A stretch of DNA of 64,000 nucleotides. It comes from Streptomyces endocoffeicus. GTDB taxonomy: Bacteria; Actinomycetota; Actinomycetes; Streptomycetales; Streptomycetaceae. This document shows, in pieces, positions 43,185 through 50,338 of the stretch. The translations under genes were made by a program, and so were the position numbers. The stretch spans positions 124,001 through 188,000 of the forward strand of contig NZ_JAERRG010000017.1 in assembly GCF_016741935.1 (NCBI RefSeq). The letters are read 5' to 3'. The stretch's first letter is position 1. Each line of letters begins with the position of its first letter. The notes under the pieces are model-generated. The model searched no databases and was not told the DNA's origin. It saw only the letters and a program-made list of their open reading frames with translations.

Positions 43185-45728
43185 TCAGCTCTCGACCGTG
43201 GCCTCGACGGTCTCGGCCGCCTTGGCACGCGTACGGCGCCGGGGCTTGGCGGGCGCGGCCTCGGCCTCGGCCTCGTCCACCGCCGGTGCCGCCGTGGCGG
43301 CCTTGGCGCGCGTACGACGCCGCGGCTTGGTGGCCTCGTCGCCGTCGGCGGCCTCGGTGGTGCCTTCGGCGCTCGCGACAGCGGCCTCCGCGGCCTTCGT
43401 CGCCTTGGCGCGGGTGCGCCGCGGCTTGGCGGGAGCCTCGGCGGCATCCGCCTCCGGCTCCGGCTGCGCGTCGGCGGTGTCGGCCTTGGCGGCGGCGCGA
43501 GTGCGACGTCGGGGCTTGGCCTCCTCCGTCGTCCCTTCGGCCGTCTCGACGGCGGTCTCGGCCGTCTCGGTGGCCTTACGGGTGCGGCGCCGGGGCTTGG
43601 TCGCCTCGGTGGTGCCCTCGGCCGTCTCGACGGCGGCTTCCGCTGCCTCGGCGGCCTTACGGGTGCGACGGCGCGGCTTGGCAGGGGCCTCGGCGGTCTC
43701 GGTGGCGTCCACCGTGTCCGTCGTCCCTTCGGCCGTCTCGACGGCGGCTTCCGCCGTTTCGGTGGCCTTACGGGTGCGGCGCCGGGGCTTGGCCTCCTCC
43801 GTCGTCCCTTCGGCCGTCTCGACGGCGGCTTCCGCCGCTTCGATGGCCTTACGGGTGCGGCCGCGCGGCTTGGCGGCTTCGGCGGCCTCGGTGGTGCCCT
43901 CGGTGCCCTCGGCCGTCTCGACGGCCTCCGCGGCCTTGGCGCGGGTCCGGCGGCGCGGCTTCGCGGGGGCCTCCACGGCCTCCGGAGCCTCCACCGTCGT
44001 CACAGCCGTCACTGCGGCTTCCGCCGCTTCCGCCGCTTCCGCCGCCTCGGCGGCGTGCGCGTCATCCGTGGACTCGGCCATGCCGCTCTCGGCCGCCTCG
44101 GTGGCCCTCGCGCTCCGCGTACGGCGGCGGCGCGGCTTGGCGGCGGCCTCGGCGGGCTCCGCCTCCGGCTGGGCCGCCTCCGCCGTGTCGACGGCGGCCG
44201 TGGCCGCCTCGGAGCCGGCCGTCGCCGTGCCGCCGCGCGTACGGCGGCGTCGGCGGGGCCGACGGGGCTCGGTGGCACCCTCGGCGGTGTCGGAGGCGGC
44301 CTCGGCCGCCTCCGCGCTCTCCGGGGCGCCCGCGCCGTCCTGGGTCACACCGCCACGGGTGCGGCGCCGGACCCGGCGGTTGCGCGCGGGGCGCTCCTCC
44401 GCGGCCGGGGCGGCGGCGGCCCGGCGGCCGCGGCCGCCACGGCCACCGGTCTCGCCCAGGTCCTCGACCTCCTCGGCGGCGAGCCCGGCCCGGGTGCGCT
44501 CGGCGCGCGGGAGCACACCGGTGATGCCCTGGGGGATGCTCAGCAGCTCGAAGAGGTGGTCGGAGGTGGAGTACGTCTCCTCCGGGTCGTTGAACGGCAG
44601 GTCCAGCGCCTTGTTGATCAGCTGCCAGCGCGGGATGTCGTCCCAGTCGACGAGCGTGATCGCGATGCCCGAGGCGCCCGCGCGACCCGTACGGCCGATG
44701 CGGTGCAGATAGGTCTTCTCGTCCTCGGGCGACTGGTAGTTGATCACATGCGTGACGCCCTCGACGTCGATGCCGCGCGCGGCGACGTCGGTGCACACCA
44801 GCACATCGACCTTGCCGTTGCGGAAGGCGCGCAGCGCCTGCTCGCGCGCCCCCTGGCCGAGGTCGCCGTGGACCGCGCCGGAGGCGAAACCACGGCGCGC
44901 GAGCTGATCGGCGATGTCGGCGGCGGTGCGCTTCGTACGGCAGAAGATCATCGCGAGGCCGCGGCCATCGGCCTGCAGCACTCGCGCCACGACCTCCGGC
45001 TTGTCCATGGAGTGGGCGCGGAAGACATGCTGGGTGATGTTGGCCACGGTGGCGCCCTCGTCGTCCGGCGCGGTGGCACGGATGTGCGTGGGCTGCGACA
45101 TGTAGCGCCGGGCCAGCGAGATGACCTGGCCCGGCATGGTGGCCGAGAAGAGCATCGTCTGGCGTTTGGCGGGCAGCAGCTGGATGATCTTCTCGACGTC
45201 GGGCAGGAAGCCCAGATCGAGCATTTCATCGGCCTCGTCCAGGACGAGCGCCTTGACGGAGGAGAGCCGCAGCTTCTTCTGGCCCGCCAGGTCCAGCAGT
45301 CGGCCCGGGGTGCCGACGACCACGTCGACGCCCTTCTTCAGGGCCTCGACCTGCGGTTCGTAGGCGCGGCCGCCGTAGATCGACAGGACGCGGACGGCGC
45401 GGACCTTACCGGCGGTCAGCAGGTCGTTGGTCACCTGCTGACACAGCTCGCGGGTGGGGACGACCACGAGCGCCTGCGGGGCGTCGGTCAGCTGCTCGGG
45501 CTTGGCCCGGCCGGCCTCGACGTCCGCGGGGACGATGACGCGCTCCAGCAGGGGGAGGCCGAAGCCCAGCGTCTTGCCGGTGCCGGTCTTGGCCTGGCCG
45601 ATGACGTCGGTGCCGGAAAGGGCGACCGGAAGCGTCATCTCCTGGATGGGGAACGGGGACGTGATGCCGACGGCTTCCAGGGCCTCGGCAGTCTCGGGGA
45701 GGATCCCGAGTTCTCGGAAGGTGGTCAG
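43185..45728 (-). CDS. DEAD-box RNA helicase with long repetitive C-terminal tail
   Basis: 847 aa if translation starts at the CTG at 45728 (product MTTFRELGILPETAEALEAV), which has GAAGAGG eight bases upstream; the nearest GTG in frame (45779) has no ribosome binding site. Motifs: FPIQ (Q), AKTGTGKT at about 46-53 (I), PTREL (Ia), TPGR (Ib), DEAD (II), SAT (III), HRIGRTGR (VI). The helicase core ends near residue 420. The last 350 residues alternate acidic Ala/Glu stretches with about ten basic boxes such as KPRRRTRKA, an RNA-binding disordered tail. RhlE/CsdA-like, probably for cold or ribosome assembly. M. tuberculosis rhlE (Rv3211) is similarly placed. Confidence 0.88.
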   Translation of the reverse strand: MTTFRELGILPETAEALEAVGITSPFPIQEMTLPVALSGTDVIGQAKTGTGKTLGFGLPLLERVIVPADVEAGRAKPEQLTDAPQALVVVPTRELCQQVTNDLLTAGKVRAVRVLSIYGGRAYEPQVEALKKGVDVVVGTPGRLLDLAGQKKLRLSSVKALVLDEADEMLDLGFLPDVEKIIQLLPAKRQTMLFSATMPGQVISLARRYMSQPTHIRATAPDDEGATVANITQHVFRAHSMDKPEVVARVLQADGRGLAMIFCRTKRTAADIADQLARRGFASGAVHGDLGQGAREQALRAFRNGKVDVLVCTDVAARGIDVEGVTHVINYQSPEDEKTYLHRIGRTGRAGASGIAITLVDWDDIPRWQLINKALDLPFNDPEETYSTSDHLFELLSIPQGITGVLPRAERTRAGLAAEEVEDLGETGGRGGRGRRAAAAPAAEERPARNRRVRRRTRGGVTQDGAGAPESAEAAEAASDTAEGATEPRRPRRRRRTRGGTATAGSEAATAAVDTAEAAQPEAEPAEAAAKPRRRRTRSARATEAAESGMAESTDDAHAAEAAEAAEAAEAAVTAVTTVEAPEAVEAPAKPRRRTRAKAAEAVETAEGTEGTTEAAEAAKPRGRTRKAIEAAEAAVETAEGTTEEAKPRRRTRKATETAEAAVETAEGTTDTVDATETAEAPAKPRRRTRKAAEAAEAAVETAEGTTEATKPRRRTRKATETAETAVETAEGTTEEAKPRRRTRAAAKADTADAQPEPEADAAEAPAKPRRTRAKATKAAEAAVASAEGTTEAADGDEATKPRRRTRAKAATAAPAVDEAEAEAAPAKPRRRTRAKAAETVEATVES

Positions 45729-46087
45729 GATGCTTGCCTCTTCTGTGAGCGCGGCGGGAGGCGGCGAAGGGGGTCGCACGGCGCCCGGGTGCACCGGCCT
45801 TGGGGACGGCCGATTCGGCGCGGGACCACGGCCTTCGCTCGAGCGCACACGCCGCGAGCGGGTCCCTCCTGCCATGCGCACAAGTGATGTGCGCCGCGCG
45901 GAGGGCGGTCGGGTTTGGAGCCGATCGGGCCACCGACCGGGCATCCGCATTCGTGGAACAACCCGCCGATACTCGACGGGCGCATTTATCACTGTACCCC
46001 GTAAGCGCGCATCTGTGACCGGGCTGTCCGATGCGGGGCCTCCGTGGGCATGGCTGACCAGGGCCTTCCCCGGGGCGCGGAGCGGGC
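45729..46087. other. Long divergent region upstream of the helicase gene
   Basis: About 360 bases. For the helicase it would be an unusually long 5' leader, as is known for cold-shock helicase mRNAs; an AT-rich patch at 45975-46000 (CGCATTTATCACTGTACC) may hold its promoter. No defined RNA fold is recognisable to me. Confidence 0.4.
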
Positions 46088-46093
46088 TATTGT
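46088..46093 (+). promoter_or_regulatory. -10 element, leaderless ferritin-like gene
   Basis: TATTGT followed by seven bases and the ATG at 46101; no ribosome binding site. Confidence 0.5.
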
Positions 46094-46100
46094 GCGCTTC

Positions 46101-46901
46101 ATGGAGACGCCTGACACGCCTGAGACGCCCGCCGCGACCACCGGGGACCGCGCCGGGGACGACGCAGCTCCGGGGAAGGGCGACGGGGAGAAGGCCCCGG
46201 AGCCCACCGGGATCGCCGCCCAGGACTGGGACACGGCGGCCGCCGATCCGCAGTACCGGGCCGCCGTGGTGGATCTGCTCGGCGCCCTCGCCTACGGCGA
46301 GCTGGCCGCCTTCGAGCGGCTGGCGGAGGACGCGAAGCTGGCGCCCACCCTCGAGGACAAGGCGGAGCTGGCGAAGATGGCGTCCGCCGAGTTCCACCAC
46401 TTCGAGCGGCTTCGGGGGCGGCTCTCGGCGATCGGCGAGGAGCCGACGGAGGCGATGGAGCCGTTCGCGGCGGCGCTGGACGGGTTCCACCGTCAGACCG
46501 CGCCGTCCGACTGGCTCGAGGGCCTCGTCAAGGCGTATGTGGGCGATTCGATCGCCAGTGACTTCTACCGCGAGGTCGCGGCCCGGCTGGACTCCGACAC
46601 CCGCGATCTGGTGCTCCAGGTGCTCGACGACACCGGCCACGCCTCCTTCGCGATCGAGAAGGTGCGGGCCGCGATCGAGGCCGATCCGCGGGTCGGCGGG
46701 CGGCTGGCGCTGTGGGCGCGGCGGCTGATGGGCGAGGCGCTGTCGCAGGCCCAGCGGGTGGTCGCGGACCGCGACGCGCTCTCCACGATGCTGGTCGGCG
46801 GGCTGGCCGACGGCTTCGACCTGGCGGAGGTGGGCCGGATGTTCTCCCGGATCACCGAGGCCCACACCAAGCGGATGGCCGCCCTGGGGCTCTCCGCCTA
46901 G
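46101..46901 (+). CDS. Ferritin-like fold protein (MiaE_2-like)
   Basis: 266 aa. After a 45-residue acidic, Pro-rich lead, a four-helix bundle carries carboxylate/His pairs: YGELAAFERLAEDA, SAEFHHFERL, DFYREVAARLD and DTGHASFAIEKV. This matches the actinobacterial ferritin-like/MiaE_2 proteins; oxygenase or iron-binding activity is possible but unproven. The ATG at 46101 is preferred to one 19 codons upstream because of the leaderless -10. A homologue (Rv3210c) adjoins rhlE in M. tuberculosis, so the helicase pairing is conserved. Confidence 0.85.
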   Translation: METPDTPETPAATTGDRAGDDAAPGKGDGEKAPEPTGIAAQDWDTAAADPQYRAAVVDLLGALAYGELAAFERLAEDAKLAPTLEDKAELAKMASAEFHHFERLRGRLSAIGEEPTEAMEPFAAALDGFHRQTAPSDWLEGLVKAYVGDSIASDFYREVAARLDSDTRDLVLQVLDDTGHASFAIEKVRAAIEADPRVGGRLALWARRLMGEALSQAQRVVADRDALSTMLVGGLADGFDLAEVGRMFSRITEAHTKRMAALGLSA

Positions 46902-47024
46902 GTTCGAACGACTGCGGAAACGACTACGGAACGGGGGGCTCCGGCGGCCGATGGCACTCCGGAGCCCGGTCGGACAGGGACTGAGGGCCTGTGTCCAAGG
47001 GCTCCAAGGGCCTGGGCTTACAGA

Positions 47025-47094
47025 CCTGCGGCCTTATGGGCCTGCGGCCTTATGGACCTGCGGCCTTACGCCGGGCCTGCGGCCTTACGCCGGG
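47025..47094. repeat. Four-fold array of a gene 3' end, each unit with a TAA stop
   Basis: Plus-strand units CCTGCGGCCTTATGGG (47025), CCTGCGGCCTTATGGA (47041), CCTGCGGCCTTACGCCGGG (47057) and the same again (47076-47094). The last contains the real stop (TTA, 47085-47087) of the minus-strand membrane protein gene; every other unit repeats the TAAGGCCGCAGG core downstream of it. Confidence 0.95.
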
Positions 47095-47357
47095 ACCGAA
47101 CGCCGACGGCCCGTCCTGGCCGGGCGGATGAGCAGCGACAGCAGCGCCGCCGCGAAGCCGAGCGCGACGATCAGCACGGCCGCCGTGTGCCCCGAGCCCA
47201 GCACCGTATGGGTCAGCAGAGCGCCCAGAAGCGCGGCGGCGGGGCCGGTGGACAGGACGAGGGGCCGTGCGGGCAGCCTTCGGGGGAGCCGGTTGAGCGC
47301 CCCGTACGCGATGACGAGACCGATCAGTACCGAGGCGAGCGCTTCCCAGAACAGCAT
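47085..47357 (-). CDS. Small membrane protein (90 aa)
   Basis: ATG at 47357 with GAAGGA upstream, preferred to an ATG 15 codons earlier. Three hydrophobic helices (about 3-20, 35-52 and 56-77) and a basic C-terminus (RPARTGRRRSVPA). I do not recognise it. It lies between the ferritin-like and DUF3107 genes, where Rv3209 stands in M. tuberculosis, but I cannot claim homology. Confidence 0.75.
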   Translation of the reverse strand: MLFWEALASVLIGLVIAYGALNRLPRRLPARPLVLSTGPAAALLGALLTHTVLGSGHTAAVLIVALGFAAALLSLLIRPARTGRRRSVPA

Positions 47358-47504
47358 TGGCGCGTCCTTCCCGTGAGCGGACCGGGACCGATACGTGATC
47401 ACGAGTCGGTCACGCCCGTCCTACCCGTGCCCGACCGGAGGCAATCCTGTCCATGGGGGCGGTCTGTGGCGCAGGTCGGGCCGGGGGCGTGCGTGCGAGC
47501 GCAA

Positions 47505-47552
47505 ACAGCGGCGGGGTCCGGTGGTTTTCGTTCCACCGGACCCCGCCGCTGT
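47505..47552. terminator. 20-bp terminator after DUF3107 gene
   Basis: 47505-47524 pairs with 47533-47552 around loop TTTTCGTT, 10 bases after the minus-strand DUF3107 stop. Confidence 0.92.
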
Positions 47553-47562
47553 GGGTGAATCC

Positions 47563-47790
47563 TCAGGCCGCGCCGAAACCGACCTTGCGGGCGGACGGCT
47601 CGCCGAGCTCGACGTAGGCGAGCCGGTCGGACGGGACCAGGACCTTACGGCCGTGGGCGTCCTCCAGGGCCAGCACCTGAGCCTTGCCGCCGAGCGCCTC
47701 GGCCACCAGGCGCTCGACCTCCTCGGCAGACTGCCCGCTCTCCAAGGTGATCTCGCGGGGCGCGTGCTGCACGCCGATCTTGACCTCCAC
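47563..47790 (-). CDS. DUF3107 family protein (TB9.4 homologue)
   Basis: 75 aa from a GTG with GGAGGGA. The whole product (MEVKIGVQHAPREITLESGQ, EEVERLVAEALGG, RKVLVPSDRLAYVELGE) matches DUF3107, a small ATP-binding-like actinobacterial family including M. tuberculosis TB9.4 (Rv3208A). Function unknown. It is downstream of and probably functionally tied to the TetR gene, an arrangement kept between the genera. Confidence 0.9.
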   Translation of the reverse strand: MEVKIGVQHAPREITLESGQSAEEVERLVAEALGGKAQVLALEDAHGRKVLVPSDRLAYVELGEPSARKVGFGAA

Positions 47791-47980
47791 GGCCTTGTCC
47801 CTCCGACGGTCAACTGGGGTAGCGCGGCCATCCGCGCTGTACCCAGCACACACTAGCCGGGCCGGGACACCCGCCGGGGGTCGCGGGCGCACGCCGGCAG
47901 CGAACACGCCCGCCGCCGCGAACACGTCTCTTCGCGGCCGGGAACGGTTCCCGGCCGCTGAGTGGCCGCGCCCCGGCCGC

Positions 47981-48019
47981 CCCGCCGCGCTCAGCGGGTC
48001 CGCTCGGCGGTCCCGCTCA
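47981..48019. repeat. Three 13-bp repeats at the TetR gene end
   Basis: Minus-strand order: TGAGCGGGACCGC (begins with the TetR stop, 48019-48007), CGAGCGGACCCGC (48006-47994) and TGAGCGCGGCGGG (47993-47981). Confidence 0.85.
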
Positions 48020-48658
48020 GTGGCCGCCCTCGGACCCGTGCAGCGGGAAGCCCGCGATACCCCGCCAGGCCAGCGAGGTGAGCAACTGCACAGCGGAGTC
48101 CCGCGGCACGGCGCTCTCACTGGAGAGCCAGTAGCGCGCGACCACCTGGGACACCCCGCCGAGGCCCACGGCCAGCAGCATCGACTCGTCCCGGGACAGC
48201 CCGGTGTCCTCGGCGATGACCTCACAGATCGCCTCGGCGCACTGCAGCGAGACGCGGTCCACGCGCTCGCGCACCGCGGGCTCGTTGGTCAGGTCGGACT
48301 CGAAGACGAGCCGGAAGGCGCCGCCTTCCTCCTCGACGTAGGCGAAGTACGCCTCCATGGTCGCCGCGACGCGCTGCTTGTTCTCGGTGGTCGAGGCGAG
48401 CGCGGTGCGCACCGCCTGGAGCAGGGCGTCGCAGTGCTGGTCGAGCAGGGCCAGATACAGCTCCAGCTTGCCCGGGAAGTGCTGGTACAGCACCGGCTTG
48501 CTGACCCCGGCGCGCTCGGCGATGTCATCCATCGCGGCCGCGTGGTAGCCCTGCGCGACAAAGACCTCCTGAGCCGCCCCCAGCAGCTGATTACGTCGGG
48601 CTCGGCGCGGCAGGCGCGTACCCCGTGGGCGCGCCTCGGTCTGCTCGATGGCTGTCAC
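48017..48658 (-). CDS. TetR family transcriptional regulator
   Basis: 213 aa from a GTG with GGGAGG; product begins MTAIEQTEARPRGTRLPRRA. The N-terminal helix-turn-helix is RNQLLGAAQEVFVAQGYHAA, then MDDIAERAGVSKPVLYQHFP. The ligand-binding domain (AFRLVFESDLTNEPAVRERV) follows. An ATG 17 codons upstream is in frame but unlikely. A homologue (Rv3208) sits next to TB9.4 in M. tuberculosis. A 19-bp palindrome in its promoter region suggests autoregulation. Confidence 0.9.
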   Translation of the reverse strand: MTAIEQTEARPRGTRLPRRARRNQLLGAAQEVFVAQGYHAAAMDDIAERAGVSKPVLYQHFPGKLELYLALLDQHCDALLQAVRTALASTTENKQRVAATMEAYFAYVEEEGGAFRLVFESDLTNEPAVRERVDRVSLQCAEAICEVIAEDTGLSRDESMLLAVGLGGVSQVVARYWLSSESAVPRDSAVQLLTSLAWRGIAGFPLHGSEGGH

Positions 48659-48722
48659 GCCGCCTCCCAATGAATGATCCCTGTGCACGATGTCCATCGC
48701 GCCCGCCATCGTACTTTTGGGT

Positions 48723-48741
48723 AACAGTGCGGCGCGCTGTT
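48723..48741. promoter_or_regulatory. Palindromic operator candidate for the TetR regulator
   Basis: AACAGTGCGGCGCGCTGTT pairs at eight of nine positions around a central G. It lies 65-83 bases upstream of the TetR start and just upstream of TACGAT (minus strand, 48713-48708), a possible -10, so bound protein would cover the -35 region. It also lies within 55 bp of the end of the adjacent small-protein gene. Confidence 0.5.
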
Positions 48742-48795
48742 CGTGCGGAGAATTTCACGTACCGGACTCTATGAAAAGCCCATAAATGACGCTGG

Positions 48796-49026
48796 TCACC
48801 GATAGTCCTCCTCGTTCTCCTCGACGATCCGTGCCTGTTCCGCCCGGTCGGCCTCGTTGGCTTCCATGGACTCGTCGGCCCTGGGCCGTTCGTCGCGGCG
48901 GGAGATCACCTCGCGGTGCTGTTCGACGGCGTCCGCCTCGGGAGCCTCGACGTCGCGCCCGGCGGCTTCGTCGGTGTTCTCCACGGAGTCCTCGAAGGTG
49001 TCGGGGTCGGTTGGGTCGATGGACAT
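48796..49026 (-). CDS. Small acidic hydrophilic protein (76 aa)
   Basis: ATG at 49026 with AAGGGGAG; product MSIDPTDPDTFEDSVENTDE, ending RIVEENEEDYR. Extremely acidic, no hydrophobic core, probably disordered. I know similar unnamed proteins at this place in Streptomyces. No function can be assigned. A 24-bp duplication covers its leader. Confidence 0.8.
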   Translation of the reverse strand: MSIDPTDPDTFEDSVENTDEAAGRDVEAPEADAVEQHREVISRRDERPRADESMEANEADRAEQARIVEENEEDYR

Positions 49027-49034
49027 GTACTCCC

Positions 49035-49082
49035 CTTCCCTGTTCCCTGTGGCGGCTTCTTCCCTGTTCCTTGTGGCGGCTT
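49035..49082. repeat. 24-bp tandem duplication in a 5' leader
   Basis: 49035-49058 and 49059-49082 differ at one base (CTTCCCTGTTCCYTGTGGCG core). On the minus strand this duplicates a purine-rich stretch just upstream of the ribosome binding site of the small acidic protein gene. Confidence 0.93.
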
Positions 49083-49288
49083 CGCACCGGTGGTTCGCCA
49101 GTGGTGGGCGCCAGTGATGGGTTCCCACTTACGGCGGCTTTCCACCGACGGCTGCCCAGTGGCGGCCATCCGGTGGCGAGCCAGTGGCAAGGTGATCGCC
49201 CCTGTGTCTTACGAGCCTAGGAGAGGTCACTTTCGGACGCTACGTGGTCTGTGAGCGTGAACACACGGTCGCGCACGTGATCGTCTCG

Positions 49289-49294
49289 TAACAT
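49289..49294 (+). promoter_or_regulatory. -10 element, leaderless hydrolase-DUF3152 operon
   Basis: TAACAT followed by six bases and the ATG at 49301, without a ribosome binding site. Confidence 0.55.
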
Positions 49295-49300
49295 TGCCGC

Positions 49301-50338
49301 ATGTCTTCGACCGAGCCGCCGGAAGCCCGCATCGTCGCGGCGGTGCCGCCCGCGAGGCCCGTGCGGGTCGGAGCGGGGGAGAAGCTGCGGACCGCGGCCC
49401 TTCCGGGGCTCACGATGACCGTGCGCTGCCGTCCGCCGTCCGCCTCCGGGCTGCCGCCCGCGCTCTTCGTCCACGGCCTCGGCGGCTCCTCGCAGAACTG
49501 GTCCGCGCTCATGGAGCTGCTCGCCGACCGGGTGGAGGGCGAGGCGCTCGACCTCCCCGGCTTCGGTGACTCCCCGCCGCCGGACGACGGCAACTACTCG
49601 ATAACCGGCCATGCCCGCACCGTGATCCGCTACCTCGACGCGCAGGACCGCGGGCCGGTCCATCTGGTCGGCAATTCGATGGGCGGCTCGATCGCCACCC
49701 GCGTCGCCGCGGTGCGGCCCGATCTGGTGCGCACCCTCACGCTCGTCTCGCCCGCGCTGCCCGAACTTCGCCCGCAGCGCACCGCGGTGCCGACCGGCCT
49801 GCTCGCGGTGCCCGGGGTGACCCGGCTGTTCACCCGCTTGACCAGGGACTGGGACGCGGAGCGGCGCACCCGCGAGGTGATGACGCTCACCTTCGGCGAT
49901 CCGTCCCTGGTCACCCGGGAGGCTTTCGCCTACGCGGTGGAGGAGTTCGAACGGCGGCTCACCCTCCCGTACTTCTGGGACGCGCTCACCCGCTCGGCAC
50001 GCGGTGTCGTCGACTCGTACACCCTGGGCGGTCAGCACTCCCTGTGGCGTCAGGCCGAGCGGGTGCTCGCCCCGACGCTGCTCGTCTATGGCGGCCGCGA
50101 CCAGTTGGTGTCCGTAAGGATGGCGGATCGGGCCAACGCCACGTTCCGCGACTCGCGTCTGTTGACGCTGTTGGACGCCGGGCATGTCGCGATGATGGAG
50201 TATCCCGAAGCGGTGGCGCGCGGGATGCGCGAGCTGCTCGACGACGTTGATCAACGAGATGACCGGGACAGCCGGGAGGCGCGGGGGGCCGCCGTACCGG
50301 TGTCCGGCGCGGACGGGAGCGGTGCGGCGCGTGGGTAA
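49301..50338 (+). CDS. Alpha/beta fold hydrolase
   Basis: 345 aa. HGLGGSSQNW oxyanion region, LPGFGDS, nucleophile elbow LVGNSMGGSIA, acid in VYGGRDQLVS and His in DAGHVAMMEYP. Typical of MhpC-like hydrolases; substrate unknown. A disordered C-terminus of about 30 residues ends over the start of the DUF3152 gene (8-bp overlap), so the two are coupled. Confidence 0.9.
   Translation: MSSTEPPEARIVAAVPPARPVRVGAGEKLRTAALPGLTMTVRCRPPSASGLPPALFVHGLGGSSQNWSALMELLADRVEGEALDLPGFGDSPPPDDGNYSITGHARTVIRYLDAQDRGPVHLVGNSMGGSIATRVAAVRPDLVRTLTLVSPALPELRPQRTAVPTGLLAVPGVTRLFTRLTRDWDAERRTREVMTLTFGDPSLVTREAFAYAVEEFERRLTLPYFWDALTRSARGVVDSYTLGGQHSLWRQAERVLAPTLLVYGGRDQLVSVRMADRANATFRDSRLLTLLDAGHVAMMEYPEAVARGMRELLDDVDQRDDRDSREARGAAVPVSGADGSGAARG

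Noticed and set aside
42465..45887. A 1140-codon open frame opposite the helicase gene
   Set aside because: Its Gly/Leu/Arg low-complexity product mirrors the repetitive helicase tail; no domain and no ribosome binding site.
46044..46100. Upstream ATG for the ferritin-like protein
   Set aside because: A -10 hexamer lies within this stretch, so the mRNA probably starts at 46101.
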